NCBI GenBank assembly: GCA_002189035.1
Contig: NEEC01000014.1
Coordinates: 498,501 to 562,500, forward strand
Reading direction: 5' to 3'
Length of the DNA stretch: 64,000 bases
Source: Utricularia gibba
Taxonomy: Eukaryota; Streptophyta; Magnoliopsida; Lamiales; Lentibulariaceae
Shown in pieces: positions 32,988 to 45,365 of the stretch (its first letter is position 1; every line of letters starts with the position of its first letter). The notes under the pieces are model-generated. The model saw only the letters and a program-made list of their open reading frames with translations, ran no database searches and was not told the DNA's origin. Position numbers and translations under genes: made by a program.

Positions 32988-34170
32988 TCATGTTGAGGTT
33001 GTCTCCTCTACCTCCATGTTCTCATAACCATGTTCTGCATTGTGATCATTGAGGTAATGGTGGTATGCATAGGATGCAAACCCCCAAACTGCCAAAAAGA
33101 TGGATATGCCTTGAATCGCATCCATTTTCTCGTGAAAGAATACAGCTGCAAATACGGCAACAAACGGCAAACTCACAGCGCTCATGACATTGGAGAACAG
33201 GGATGAAACTTGGAAGACTAATCCGATGGATCCGATCCCAAATACTTGCCATGAGATTGATATCACGGTGAGAATTATCAAATAAACTGCTGTTCCAGAT
33301 TGGAAACTCCTCATCTCCTGTCTCAGAAGACTCCATTCTCCCCTGGCACAGAGTGCCACTGCAACAACCAAAGTTGCAACCAGCGATTGGCATACTGCTG
33401 CATTCACAACCGTGGAAAGGGTCTCTCTTTTGAGCAACCTGTTGAAGAACAGCTGAGCCAAAGAGTACTCAAATGAATACAGCCCCGAAGCTGCAAGGGT
33501 GCTGGCGAATCCTGTCACGAAATGTTTACTCCCATGGCTTGCAGCAGGATTCTGGCTGTGATGACGATCACATTGCAGTATCAGAACGGATGAAACTGTG
33601 ATGAGCACAAGGGAGTTGACTATTGGTGGGGTATACTTTTGCTTGTTAAGGATGAAGGAAAACAACGCAATGAAGCCCAGCTGGGTGGTGCTGACGAGGG
33701 AGAAAACTGAAACCGGAAGTTCTCGCAGTCCGATTGCATACAATACACTGCTCGCTGCTTGAACAAATCCCAAGCACATAAAAACTGCACCTTTCAGCAG
33801 CTGTGATTCCTGGTGCTGCTGATCCATTGCTTCCTCTTTCCTCGTGAAGTATATCGCAAACGGAAGGAGAATCGGAAATCCTGCACTTTCCAGAAATGCC
33901 GCAAGCAGGAAACTCTTCCCACCTCTGGTGTAATACACGCTCCCGAGGAGTGTGGAGACAGACTGCCCAAGGAAAACAAGAGCGGCATTGATCGCCATAC
34001 GACGCCAGCAAGTCTTCTTCTTCTTCTTCCCTGAAGAGATTCCATTATCTAGGTCCTCAGTTTGCTGTTCAACTGTACAACACAAGAAAGCATCAAGCTT
34101 TGGCCTGAATCCATGCTATTCTTCACACAAGCAACAGTCTTTTACCTGAATCCATTCCCCCGTTCGCCAT
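32988..34170 (-). CDS. Purine permease (PUP family)
   Basis: Drug/metabolite-transporter superfamily protein that imports purines and cytokinins across the plasma membrane or endomembranes. Exons 34146-34170 and 32988-34072 give 369 residues. About ten hydrophobic segments follow a short Lys-rich N-terminus; family signatures include LGSVYYTRGGKS, FLESAGFPILLP, YAIGLRELPVSVFSLVSTTQLGF and VSSLFSNVMSAVSLP. The first exon codes only MANGGMDS. Subfamily not decided; sequence is complete. It is transcribed divergently from the CTD-phosphatase-like gene with a 340-bp gap. Confidence 0.92.
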
Positions 34171-34512
34171 AACCACGAACCCGTATCGAATCCACGACTA
34201 GATTATATGTAAATGTCACGGTGCAGAGATGGATGGGTTAGGTTTGGCATGAGATGCGTGATAATGCTTTCCAAGAAGCAAGAAATAGTTGGAACGCCAA
34301 CTTTGTGTGAGTTCTGAGATTCGCGACACGCGTGTCGCAGACTCCTCAGAAATCAACCGTGGCCTTTTTAAGGTCTGCCTACGCGGTAGAATGAATTTCG
34401 AATTCTTCTTTTCCGGACGAAAATCTGACCATTGCCCCCGGCCGGATTTTTAAAATAATCCGGTGCCTTTTCAGCCAGCTTGGAAATTCAAAAATCTTGC
34501 TGCGATCCAAGA
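34171..34512. promoter_or_regulatory. Divergent promoter region, PUP / CTD-phosphatase-like
   Basis: 340 bp between two divergent genes, no gene seen. Contains ACGCGT (34329-34334), TTTTTAAGG at 34365-34373 and a pyrimidine-rich segment at 34400-34420. Confidence 0.35.
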
Positions 34513-35358
34513 ATGGTGAAGAGAAAGCCGACCGCCTCGTTGAAGACCTGGATGGCACGGCCAGGCCGTCGGAAGAAATCCCCCATCAAGAACGCCGCTG
34601 GCGCAGTCGTAACTTCAATCAACCGATCCATTAACTGCTGCCACCGCCGCCTGCTCAAGATCTTCAACAAACTGTCCCGCATCGCCACTCCTAAAACAAC
34701 CCCTCGCAAGGTGGGGTACCGCGTGCTCGACAAGTTACCGACGATTCAATTGGACGTGCCGGCTCTGCGGAGAGCTCTTTTCGACGAGATATCTGTACTC
34801 CCTCCGCCCATTGTTCCTGAAAAGAAGACGGTGTTTCTGGATTTGGATGAGACCCTGGTGCACTCCACGCCTCATATCCCACCGGAGAAGTTCGATTTCG
34901 TTGTGAGGCCGGTTATTTCTGGGCAAAAGCTAGATTTTTACGTTCTTAAACGGCCCTTCGTGGATGATTTTCTACTATATCTGAGTCAGAAATTTGAGAT
35001 TGTTGTGTTCACTGCTGGCATCAAAGAGTACGCTTCCCTTGTGATCGATGAATTAGATTCGAGAAAGGTGATCTCTCATCGCCTGTACCGGGATTCCTGC
35101 AAGCAAATCAATGGGAATTTCGTGAAGGACTAATCCGAGACTGGGAGGGAACTTAAGAGGGTGATGATTTTGGATGACAACCCGTATTCCTATCAGTTTC
35201 AGCCGGAGAATGCAATTCCGATCACGTCCTTCTCCGGCAACGCCGAGGATGATGAGTTGAGGAAGATGATACCGTACTTGAAAGCATTTGAAGCAGTAGA
35301 TGATGTAAGAAAGGCCATCAAATGGTCCCCACCCATTTTGAATCCTCCAAATGTTTAG
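34513..35358 (+). pseudogene. SCP1-type CTD-phosphatase-like gene with a premature stop
   Basis: Intronless NLI-interacting-factor/FCP1 HAD phosphatase, family acting on RNA polymerase II CTD or related phosphoserines. Basic N-terminus (~70 residues), then motif I FLDLDETLVHS, YVLKRPFVDDFL, FEIVVFTAGIKEYASLVID and HRLYRDSC. At codon 207 (35131-35133) TAA follows VKD; sense resumes at once in the same frame (SETGRELKRVMILDDNPYSYQFQPENAIP...) to 35358. The lost part contains the DDNP metal-binding motif, so the truncated product should be inactive. Only one base separates this codon from the Leu usual at this place. Pseudogene, allele or error. Confidence 0.85.
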
Positions 35359-35699
35359 TGCGTGGCCACACTCGCGCTTTGAATTTTAATTGTAATTAAT
35401 CTTTTTTTATTAAATCCCTTAAAATAATATTAAGATGGTAATGACCTTAATTAAATAAAAATTGGTTTGATTTACAATAATCGAATATTTGGAAAATAGA
35501 TTTTGATAATAATATTCAATAAATAATGAATATTACAAAAATTCATACGAAATGAAACAAAAGGAGAAGAAGCCGTGTCATTTCCCGCCTAAAGACGTTT
35601 GCTTTGGTCTAAAAGTCAAAGGGCACGCTCTCTTTTTTCATCCTTTTGTTTTTCTTGTCTGTCTTCGCTGTCCATTTCCCCTGAAACGGGAAGAACTCC
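35359..35699. other. Spacer before the DUF641 gene
   Basis: 340 bp, very AT-rich at 35395-35550. Promoter side of the DUF641 gene; no gene seen. Confidence 0.4.
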
Positions 35700-37031
35700 A
35701 TGGATCCACACGGGGCACCGCCGCTTCGAAGCAGAAGCCTCGTAGTAAGAACACTACAGAAGGCCGTTCACCGGAGAACTGGCTCATCCGCATTCTGCTT
35801 CCCAATTCATCACCCAGATGAGATCGCCGAGAAACGATGCAGAGCAGCCATGGAAGCTTTCGTTTCGAAGCTTTTCGCCTCCGTGTCGTCGCTCAAGGCG
35901 GCTTACGCAGAGCTCCAGATCGCAACACAGTTCCTCGACGATCGACAGGCGTTTGAATCAGCGGACGAGCGGGTTGTCGATGAACTGCAGGCACTTTCTG
36001 AACTGAAGCGCAGGTTTGGGAAAGGGGAGATCGAGATCGACTCCACGCCGCCGTATGTGGCGGTTATGCTGTCGGAAGTTGAGGAGCAGCAGTCTCTGAT
36101 GAAGACTCATATGGTCCTGTTGAGAAAATTGCAGTTGGAGATGGAGAAAAAGGAGGGACAGATAGTGTTCCTGAGACGAAAGCTCTGTAAATTGTCTCAG
36201 AGCAATGCAGTGATGGCGGAGGAGTTGTCGAATTCCCCTGTTCTTGAAGGGGTAAGATTCGCTGACCTCAGTGTGAACCATTTCGTGGTTTTTTTGAACT
36301 ACGGGTTAAAATCTATCAAAAGCTTCGTTAAGTTTTTGATGAATAAAATGGCGTCATCAAATTGGGATTCCGATGAAGCTGTAAAAGCTATTTTACCAGG
36401 CCATTTACAGCTACTCAGAAACAGGGGACACGAAGCTTTCGTCTTTCAATCATTCGTCTGCCGGGAAATGTTCGCCGGATTCAGTAACCGGGGTTTTGGG
36501 TCCCAGAAAGATGAGCATTTCCCCGGAGAAACACTCGGGAGGCGCCGTTTCTTCTTCCAGCAGATTCAGGAGGCGCGATCAGTTCCCCAAAATCCAAACT
36601 CATCGCTTGGGAAGTTCTTGAGGCTTAAGTACCTACGAATAATTCACCCCAAGATGGAATTATCTCTTTTCGGCAATCTCAACCAGAGAACGACAGTGGA
36701 TTCCGGCGAATTCCCGCCCACAGAGCTTTTCGAGAAGTTGGCGGAAATGGGGCGGAGGATTTGGCTTCTACATCGCCTCGCATTCTCAGTCGCCGATAAA
36801 GTTGGGATCTTCGAACCCAAACGGGGATCCAGATTTTCGCCAGTATTTATGGAAAATGTCGCCAAAGATGTAATCTCCAGTTGTGACGGGGTGGAACACA
36901 GGGTGGGGTTCACGGTAGTTCCCGGATTCAAGCTCCGGCGGACGGTGGTGCAGAGCCAGGTGTACCTACAGTCCTACACTCCCCGAAAATTTCGTCCTGA
37001 TTGTCCCCGCCACGTGGCTGTCGAATATTAA
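35700..37031 (+). CDS. DUF641 protein, GIL1/IRKI-like
   Basis: Single-exon gene, 443 residues. The family includes Arabidopsis GRAVITROPIC IN THE LIGHT 1, acting in red-light control of gravitropism. Visible: the DUF641 N-terminal signature MEAFVSKLFASVSSLKAAYAELQ (residues ~51-73), VVDELQALSELKRRF, a coiled coil (EVEEQQSLMKTHMVLLRKLQ ...), REMFAGF, and the C-terminal GFTVVPGFKLRRTVVQSQVYL. Length is normal. The first ATG at 35700 gives a 50-residue basic extension that most homologues also have in some form; the internal Met at 35850 is an alternative. Confidence 0.9.
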   Translation: MDPHGAPPLRSRSLVVRTLQKAVHRRTGSSAFCFPIHHPDEIAEKRCRAAMEAFVSKLFASVSSLKAAYAELQIATQFLDDRQAFESADERVVDELQALSELKRRFGKGEIEIDSTPPYVAVMLSEVEEQQSLMKTHMVLLRKLQLEMEKKEGQIVFLRRKLCKLSQSNAVMAEELSNSPVLEGVRFADLSVNHFVVFLNYGLKSIKSFVKFLMNKMASSNWDSDEAVKAILPGHLQLLRNRGHEAFVFQSFVCREMFAGFSNRGFGSQKDEHFPGETLGRRRFFFQQIQEARSVPQNPNSSLGKFLRLKYLRIIHPKMELSLFGNLNQRTTVDSGEFPPTELFEKLAEMGRRIWLLHRLAFSVADKVGIFEPKRGSRFSPVFMENVAKDVISSCDGVEHRVGFTVVPGFKLRRTVVQSQVYLQSYTPRKFRPDCPRHVAVEY

Positions 37032-38366
37032 ATGGAGGGATCGTACCAAATTTTGCCGTTGAATTTTCATCGTCAAGAAAAAGAATTCAAATTTTCAAAA
37101 TAATCATTTTAACAAATTTAAAGAAACAAAATAATTTAAAGATAACTAGACTATTAATTTATAGATACTATTATCTAAAATAAAATAAAATCACCACATA
37201 TATTACCTTTATTAAAAAGATTAATAGAATAAATTGATTATTAACAATACTCATTAATACCAAACACAGATACAATATGATATATAGTTTTTTACTATTG
37301 AGTCACGTGGGAATATCATGCCCCGGTCTGATAGGGTGAAGGCAAAGCCACAAGTAAAAAAAGTAAGTCGGTGGGCGAGGTTGATCATTAGTTTTAACGT
37401 GCGGAAAACGTGCTTCTCCAGAAATAGCGATATCTTCTTACCAAAAGCAATGTTCCCCATCCCCACATCAACCTTCCTACACATTAAATTCCTTTTATTA
37501 TTATTATTACAGCAGTAAAATAATGTTACAAGGGGTTGTAAAACGCAGAGAAAATTGATTTATTTTATTATTTTATTATTTGAGTCTCCTTTTGGAAAAT
37601 GTGAATACGGATTTGGGGAGGGTTAGTCAACAAAGTATGCCGAATCAGGCGCCTAACACACAAAGACGGTTCGTGGCCTAACAAACGGTGTTGGTGAGGA
37701 GATACGGCACGGCACCAACCCTCCCCACGCACATACATATACATGTATTGAAATTTTAATACATGTGAAACCCGAGTTTATAATAGTTAAAATGTGGTTA
37801 GTAGTATTTAAATTAGGGATCTGATTGATTAGATAAGCATACGTTAAACTCAAGTACACGTTAAATTCGATAGATTGAGTGAATACATGTTAAGGTCAAT
37901 GATCACAAAAGATTATATTGAACCAAACCAAACATATTTAAAATTCTATTTAAAAATATCAATTAAATCGAACTACATATGATTTTCATTTGGACCGTTC
38001 GCCTTCCGACAGCGCGACTTGAGCCGGCGACCATGCCCTTGGTCGCACATGCTATCGGAAGTTATCCTTTATGGTGGTTTCACACTACCCAGCAGTAGGG
38101 TTTTGCTCCAGTCTAATAAAATAGATAATTAATTATTTAAAATCTGCAAAATAACGTCTTAAGCATGCACAAGTAAGCAATCGCACCTACGAAATGATGG
38201 GCACTATTGATTGCTTGCATGTCCTAAGCAAGAAAAAAAAAAAGATAGAATTTTTTTCTTGCATATACATTTTTTTTCTCCAAATATCTTCTATTGCTGC
38301 AGAACGAACGAACACACCACCACATGAATCAAAAAGGGTATCAGGGCTGTTGTCGTCGCTAATGGC
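37032..38366. other. Gene-free stretch with an unexplained hairpin
   Basis: 1.3 kb, mostly AT-rich. It holds a nested stem-loop at 38003-38061 (see repeat entry). No open frame resembles a known protein and no gene is seen. Confidence 0.4.
38003..38061. repeat. Nested inverted repeat (cruciform/hairpin)
   Basis: Outer arms 38003-38013 (CTTCCGACAGC) and 38051-38061 (GCTATCGGAAG), one mismatch; inner arms 38027-38033 (GCGACCA) and 38040-38046 (TGGTCGC), perfect with a 6-nt loop. It faintly recalls a tRNA on the minus strand but lacks a D arm and T33, so I do not call one. Confidence 0.55.
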
Positions 38367-38600
38367 CTACGCCAGGGCTGGGAACGGATCGGAGAATCCG
38401 TTCCGCGGTAGGGAGGCGGGGGCGATCGGCGGCCAGGAGCTTCTCCCCTGCGGCGGCGGCGGCGGCGATGGTTCCCTCGGGAAGGGCTGGAAGGAGGACC
38501 CCTCGTCCAGCATCGGAGCACGCAGATTCCGGCAGTGGGTCGCCGTGAAGCATAGCGAAAGGGTGAGGAGGAAGGTGAAGTAGTGCGTGGTGCAGGCCAT
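38367..38600 (-). CDS. Small secreted protein candidate (77 residues)
   Basis: MACTTHYFTFLLTLSLCF is a good signal peptide with a likely cleavage near THC/RN. The mature part is Pro-rich (PSPPPPPQGR) and ends SDPFPALA. Size, signal and Pro-rich tail suit a signalling-peptide or cell-wall-peptide precursor, but no family motif (CLE, CEP, IDA, PIP) is clear. GC-rich relative to its surroundings. Another frame over the same DNA is also open, so coding status is uncertain. Confidence 0.35.
   Translation of the reverse strand: MACTTHYFTFLLTLSLCFTATHCRNLRAPMLDEGSSFQPFPREPSPPPPPQGRSSWPPIAPASLPRNGFSDPFPALA
38450..38467. repeat. GCG trinucleotide repeat
   Basis: About six GCG units; on the minus strand it encodes the poly-Pro run of the small secreted candidate. 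Confidence 0.8.
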
Positions 38601-40158
38601 GGGAACGGATGTTGAAATGGAGAGGAGAATAGGGAGGAAGTAAGTATGTAGAAGAAAACCCAGACCAAGACTCAGACCCAGACCCAGACCCAGACCAGAG
38701 AGCGCGTGAGGAACAAGACGGGCGCTTGGAGCTTACGCCTGCTGGGAAAAAGTCAAACACGGAAGAAAAACCTCAATTCGCAGTACTTGAGGAATCTATT
38801 TTCAACTAGGGATCATTGCTTTTGAATGTGTTTTACCCAATAAAAATTGAATAAATCATCTTTCAATATTCATATATTAAATATTAAATCATATTTTAGA
38901 AATAAAAAATATTTTCACATTTTTGGAACACAAGTCAATTATTATAAAAGTAGAATATTTTAAAATAAGAATATACGAATTTCCAAAGTCATGGAAGACG
39001 AGCGTGGAAAATTGATGCTGGTGAGAGAATGGAATGCAGTTTGTCCCACCTGTCTCTCGCTCACCTTGTCGGAATACGAGGTGGTTGTCCACACATAATC
39101 ATGTCGTTGGGCATTGAAAGAAAACTTGAGTCTTGCGGCGTCTTTCGCAGTACATCAGTGTGAATTTCGCCGTGCTCCGATCGATCGGGGCATCCGGAAA
39201 GAATCCACCGGGAGACGGAGCTGGAAACCCTCCCTAGGATTCTCAGAGGGCTTGGGCCTCTTGCTTATCGGGCCTCCGGGTGGACAGTGGGCCTTCGGAA
39301 ACCTCGTCCAATCATCAATCACGTAAACAAGAACGAGGGGGGACACGTGGACATCTGTTTCTTTAAAAATGCATAGCCGCGTCGCCGTGTCGAAGAGATT
39401 CACAAGTTGGATTAGGAAAGTTCGCGGACGGTGTCGGGTGACCAAAGTGGAAATTAAAAATTCACGTAATAAAAAACCACCGCACGTGCCGCTCTATGAA
39501 CCTAAGTCAAAAAACCTTTGATACACCTTAAAAACATATCTTACTTTTTGTAATATTAAAATTCAATTCACTTCCAAATCATGATTCAACATGAGAATAG
39601 ATTGATTTCGTCTAAATATTTTTAATATTATAAAATAATATATTTAAATAATAATATAATTTTTAAAATATAATTAAAATTTTCAACCCATTTTAAAATT
39701 TTTGAAAGTAAAGAGGCAACCAAACGGTGCCAATAATTGTAAGTAGCTACGTGTTACTGGGAAGCTCAACTGGTTGTTTTTTTGCCCTTAAGGGTTGACT
39801 CTGTCGGAAACGCCTCTTCGTTGCATATATATGTGTGTGTTTTTGTGTGCCCGTACGAGGATCCCAAGAGCTCTGTAGAAGGGAGAAGAGCTTTTGAGAT
39901 AAGTTGCGTTGGGTATGCGGAGCGGCGACGTGGTTCGTCTTGTGTTGCCGTGGGATTTGGGTCTTCTGTTGGTAAAGTCAAGCTTAAGTTAATGTGATAA
40001 TGCTTTTGTTTTGTCGCCAACTTCCCGTCTGTGGCAGCAAGGATCCGAGCCCTCTCGCTACATGGCCTCCTGGCGTTGACCCATGACTTCCTGTTGTATT
40101 GACAGGATTTTGGATCGTTGTGGAAGCTGAGGTTACTGTGCTGCGGGGAAGGTATTTG
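38601..40158. other. Gene-free stretch upstream of the bHLH gene
   Basis: 1.55 kb. 39100-39450 is moderately GC-rich but no reading frame matches a family. 39530-39700 is very AT-rich. 39770-40158 is probably bHLH leader and promoter, with a likely 5'-UTR intron ending at TTGACAG (40099-40105). Confidence 0.4.
38660..38697. repeat. CAGACC hexamer microsatellite
   Basis: Five CAGACC units, some imperfect, over ~38 bp. Confidence 0.85.
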
Positions 40159-41537
40159 ATGAAATTCCTGCAAGGAGAGTTTGAGTGTCGGATGGAATCT
40201 GATATGAGTATGTATTGCGAGGAAGCTTATGGCTACCATTTCCAAGCTGAAAATCGAGAGAGAGTGAACCCATCTTCTTCTTCCCTGTACTTCAACGGCC
40301 GTGTTGAAATTGAGGATTGGGGGATTGAATCAAAGCATATTAGCAATGATCAACTCGTTTTGGATGACGAGAAAGGAAAACTTGAGATGATTTCCACTTT
40401 AAACAAAGGCAAGAAATCCGTGGTTAAGGAGGCGAAAACAGTGGCTGCCATGAAGAGCCACAGTGAAGCTGAAAGAAGAAGAAGAGAAAGAATCAATGCT
40501 CATTTGCTAACGCTTAGAGATCTCATTCCACACGATGAAAAGGTTAGCTAAATGTTGTGTTCTTAGCTTTTTTTTTAACCATGTTTTGCTTCTTGTTCAC
40601 TCCCTCCAATTATGAAAAATGTTAACTCGAAAACTGCATTTCCCATCTTGTTCCTGCCTCTTGAGTTTTACAATCCTGGATTCATGAATGCTTGTGGAGG
40701 GGAAGGAACAATTACAAAGTAGTGGTCACCGTCTTCTTCATATATTTTATGTGTAGCCTTGTTTACGGTCATGTGAGTTGCAGATAGAGGTCATTTTCCA
40801 GTGATGAATAATGCAATGTTATGTCGTGTTTGTCAACTGATTAAAGGGGAAGCTAGTATTTTTAATCCTTGAGTTGTCCATAGGGAAGGCATTGACTCCC
40901 ATATTTTCTTTTTTCATTTCTTTCGTTGTTACTTCTTTCCGTGCCAACTTAGTCTCTAAGAGGATGGTTTTCTTATTACTAGATGGACAAAGCAACTTTG
41001 CTGGCTGAAGTGATCAACCAAGTGAAGCAGCTTAAAACAACCGCAACACAAGCTTGCAAGGACCAGCACATTCCGATGGACTCCGATGAGGTCAAAGTAG
41101 AGATCCTATCGGACGAAACACTCAACGATGGCCATCTACTAATCCAGGCTTCGCTCTGCTGCGACTACAGGCCGGATCTGGTCTCAAATATTCGCAAAGC
41201 AATCAGTGAACTCTCCCTGACGATCCTCAAGTGCGAGATATGCACCTTGGGGAGCCGCATCAAGAGCGTCCTCTTGATCGCGCCTCACGGCGGCGAGAAC
41301 ACCGCGGCGGCGGCGTCTGTCCGCAGCGCATTGAGCAGCATCCTCAGTAGTGTATCTGCATCGGCTGTCTATGATCAGGAACTCGTGTACCCCAGAAAAG
41401 GCGGCGCCCCTCCTTGGCCGATTCTTCTTCCGATCACGCACATTAACATCCGATGGACGGGAGGAGATCCGAGATGGATTCTTGCATCCGGTCGGCCAAA
41501 ATACCCGAACCGACCGGTTCGGTGTTGGTTTCATTAG
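40159..41537 (+). CDS. bHLH transcription factor, bHLH30/bHLH32/bHLH106-type
   Basis: Nuclear DNA-binding regulator. Exons 40159-40542 and 40983-41537 give 312 residues. The basic helix-loop-helix spans the exon junction: AMKSHSEAERRRRERINAHLLTLRDLIPHDEK then MDKATLLAEVINQVKQLK; His-Glu-Arg residues for E-box binding are present (H-E-R pattern in SHSEAERRRR). A C-terminal ACT-like domain follows (DGHLLIQASLCCDYRPDLVSNIRKAI ... LTILKCEICTLGSRIKSVLLI). The last ~45 residues (YDQELVYPRKGGAPPW...) do not look like the usual basic KRRRISFFD ending of this subgroup and may be read out of frame or be a diverged tail. The 440-bp intron sits at the conserved family place. Confidence 0.9.
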
Positions 41538-42598
<1,061 letters not shown>

Positions 42599-43494
42599 CG
42601 CGGCTGTCGTGGGAATCGAGCTCGCTCGCCCGCTCATTATTGTATCACGACGTAGCTCTGTATATGCATCACAAATCCACCTCACGTCTGTGTTACTTGA
42701 ATTTGCAATTAAATTGTACAAATATCCCAGACAAAAAGACAATTAATTCTAGTAATGAATTTGATCAATTAAATAAATTTTAGAATGATTTATATTGATT
42801 TTGAACAAATAATTTTTACAATACATTTACAAACATTACAAATAAGTGTAATTAAATTAAAATTTCTAAATTTTATAAATCCAAAAATGATTGGTTGTAA
42901 TGATATCAAATTGTATAAGACGATAAAACATCATCAGCTTGTGGGGCCCGGGAAGCCACCTTATGTTGTAAGAACACCGCAACGGGCCCCACAATGTCTT
43001 GGGCGTTGCCTTGTCCCCCGGAAGCCTCTGCCTCTCCTCCGGGCGGCCCCCCGTCTCTTCCACTCGTACGGTCACCGTCTCCATAATGTTCCCCTCTCGC
43101 GCTACGTGAGGTCCCTTTTCCGGAATTTACAACACAAGTTAATGAAATTGAAACTCGAATTCGCTCTGATCAACTCTCAAATCAACTAAATCATGTGTTA
43201 CTCTACTTGTTTGGGCACACCATACCCATACTAAATCAACCCTTTTTAATCTTTACTCTACTTTCTTCTAATCTCTTGGTATATACATTCAATATATTTG
43301 ATAGCTTTTGTTTTCTTTTTCTTCTTCTTATTGATGTCTCCGGGTCCCTCTGTCTCCAAACCGGAATGCCATTAATCCCATGTGTCCCCTTCCCGGGAAT
43401 ACCAACTCGGACATCCCCCACGTTATCAAAAAAGCAACACCCAACACTTTCCCCATTCCTCTATTCCATTCAAACCTTGGCTTACTACAAGCTC

Positions 43495-43568
43495 ACCCCC
43501 AATAGTCGAAATAAACGAGTAGAATTCCGGTCGTTTACCCCCAATAGTCGAAAAAAACGAGTCGAATT
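43495..43568. repeat. 42-bp direct tandem repeat, two copies
   Basis: ACCCCCAATAGTCGAAATAA at 43495 recurs at 43537 with two changes over ~32 bp; a further short repeat (CCGAATTTGA) follows. Confidence 0.8.
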
Positions 43569-44207
43569 TGACCCGAATTTGATCCGAATTTGACCCGTTA
43601 CCAATCGAATCGAGCCTTGCAACAAGCACGTTAGGCGAGTAACGTGGTCACAATAGAGTAACGTGGTCTTTCAAATTGAAATTTAATAATCATTATTATT
43701 GGTTTTTCTTTTTTTGAAAAATAAAACTAAGTTAGGTGCAACTCCCCCGTTAAATGAGTAGGGAGACCAAGGACAGCTGCCACCTGTTGCTTTGCTTATT
43801 GTAAAAAAAAAAGACAAAATCTAATTCTAATAATTATTCAATTTTTTATTTTTTTAATATAAAATAGTTAGATTGTGATTACAAAATTTGAGCGGTATAG
43901 TTATTTCAACTAATTAATATTATTTAAAATATTGAATTAACAATTTGAAATTTTAGTTTTATTCGAAATATGATATGTTTGGATTTTTACTATTTTTAAT
44001 TTATATTTTTATTATCTAAAATATTGTAAATTACGTAATTGAGTTTTCATAAGGTTATTGGAACTATATAATTATGGTGATTATGATTTGATAAGGAGGA
44101 ACATTAATGTGTTTCATAATGAATTTAAATTTTTTTTTTTTTTAAAAAGCACGAGATCGACCGGCGAACATGAAGCCTCCATGACCCAACGGTGACCGTC
44201 GATGAGT

Positions 44208-44217
44208 CTATATAAAG
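44208..44217 (+). promoter_or_regulatory. TATA box of the E6-like gene
   Basis: CTATATAAAG 46 bp before the start codon, a strong TATA match. Confidence 0.75.
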
Positions 44218-44262
44218 CAAGCACACGCCGTTGGATCTCACCATCAAACTGCTGCTCTTCAC

Positions 44263-44934
44263 ATGGCTGCAACTCTCTACCTCTTCGTGGCTCTCCCGCT
44301 CCTTCTCTCGGTTCATTCGCAAGCCCGAGAGCCGCAGTTCTTCAGCAAGGATACCGCCGCCGCGGTCGTTGCCGGAACGGAGCATCCGATCAACGGGCAA
44401 GCCTGGGAACCCGCCTTCCGCCCTGAGGATACCGACGGCTACCGCCCCGATCGACGAGTGCCGGAACCTCATGACGCTCCAATAGGTTATACATTTGAAA
44501 TTTGGAATTAGAAAGGAATCCCTTTGACTGGATTGGGGTAATTCTTGGAAGTATTTGGTGCAGATTTGGACAGGGATTCGCAGTTTTCGAGCGGTCGAAA
44601 GCCTGAGAACCCGGCAGACAGATTCATCTTCGACCACTTGGGCGCCGGAAGCAGCTTCAACAGCGGTCCTGAGGCGTTCCGGGGCGGGTACTCGCGGCCG
44701 CAGGGGATGAGCGACACGCGGTCGCTGGATAACGGGAGGTACTTCTACGATGTGAACACCGAGAAGTTCAACAGCAACCATCCGTACGAGGTGATGAAGG
44801 CGGCGGCGGATGCCGGCGAGAACAGGTACAGTTACTACGGCGGAGGATACCGGAGGAGCTACGGTGGGAACGCGTACTCCGGCGAGGGAAACCCATTCAA
44901 TCCCAATGAAGACAAGTACGGTAACTGGCCTTGA
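44263..44934 (+). CDS. Protein E6-like (cotton-fibre E6 family)
   Basis: Secreted protein of unknown biochemical role, first known from cotton fibre. Exons 44263-44485 and 44564-44934 give 197 residues. Signal peptide (LYLFVALPLLLSVHSQA), acidic middle with RPEDTDGYRP, then the family signature QGMSDTRSLDNGRYFYDV (residues ~135-152) and a Tyr/Gly-rich tail (YYGGGYRRSYGGN). The second exon has higher GC than the flanks. A good TATA box stands upstream. Confidence 0.85.
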
Positions 44935-45365
44935 AGTCACCCGTTCGATGCGCTTTTCACCTTTTACCGCTCTGGTAAAGAAATATTTACTGTTCGAGAG
45001 AGCGCTTGTTACTTCACTATGAGAATACATAACGAATTTATTTATTTACTTGGATTTCCGTCCACTATAAAAAATATTACTAATACAAAATATGAAATTG
45101 TAAATATGACGTCATCCGTTGGGAGCGAATCTGTATATACAAAATTTATTTTTTGAATTTTCGAAACAATAAATTAAAAAAAATATATAATGTCTATGTT
45201 TATTTGCATAATATTTAATATTTTGGAAAGAAATCTAATATTTATATACGATATGGTATGTGATTATGGAAACACTCAAGAGTATATATCTGCTTGTTGG
45301 TTGGCATTGGTGGATATTTCGGCGGTCGGAAGGGGAATCCTGCAGTATTTTTCTCGCCGGAAGAG
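44935..45365. other. Spacer before the F-box gene
   Basis: 430 bp, AT-rich; F-box promoter side. An in-frame TTG at 45294 extends the F-box frame but no ATG does. No gene seen. Confidence 0.4.

Larger units (their letters stand above)
42599..44262. other. Gene-free stretch between RABA and E6-like genes
   Basis: 1.66 kb. GC-rich patch at 42940-43110 (GTGGGGCCCGGG) and a 42-bp tandem repeat at 43495-43568. 43690-44130 is very AT-rich. Open frames here resemble nothing. The last 60 bp is the E6-like promoter. Confidence 0.4.

Noticed and set aside
38003-38061. Possible tRNA gene on the minus strand
   Set aside because: The anticodon-like loop lacks T33 and there is no D arm; the T-loop match is weak.
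43195-43593. 132-codon plus-strand frame
   Set aside because: Composition follows AT-rich DNA and includes the 42-bp repeat; no family resemblance and no promoter.
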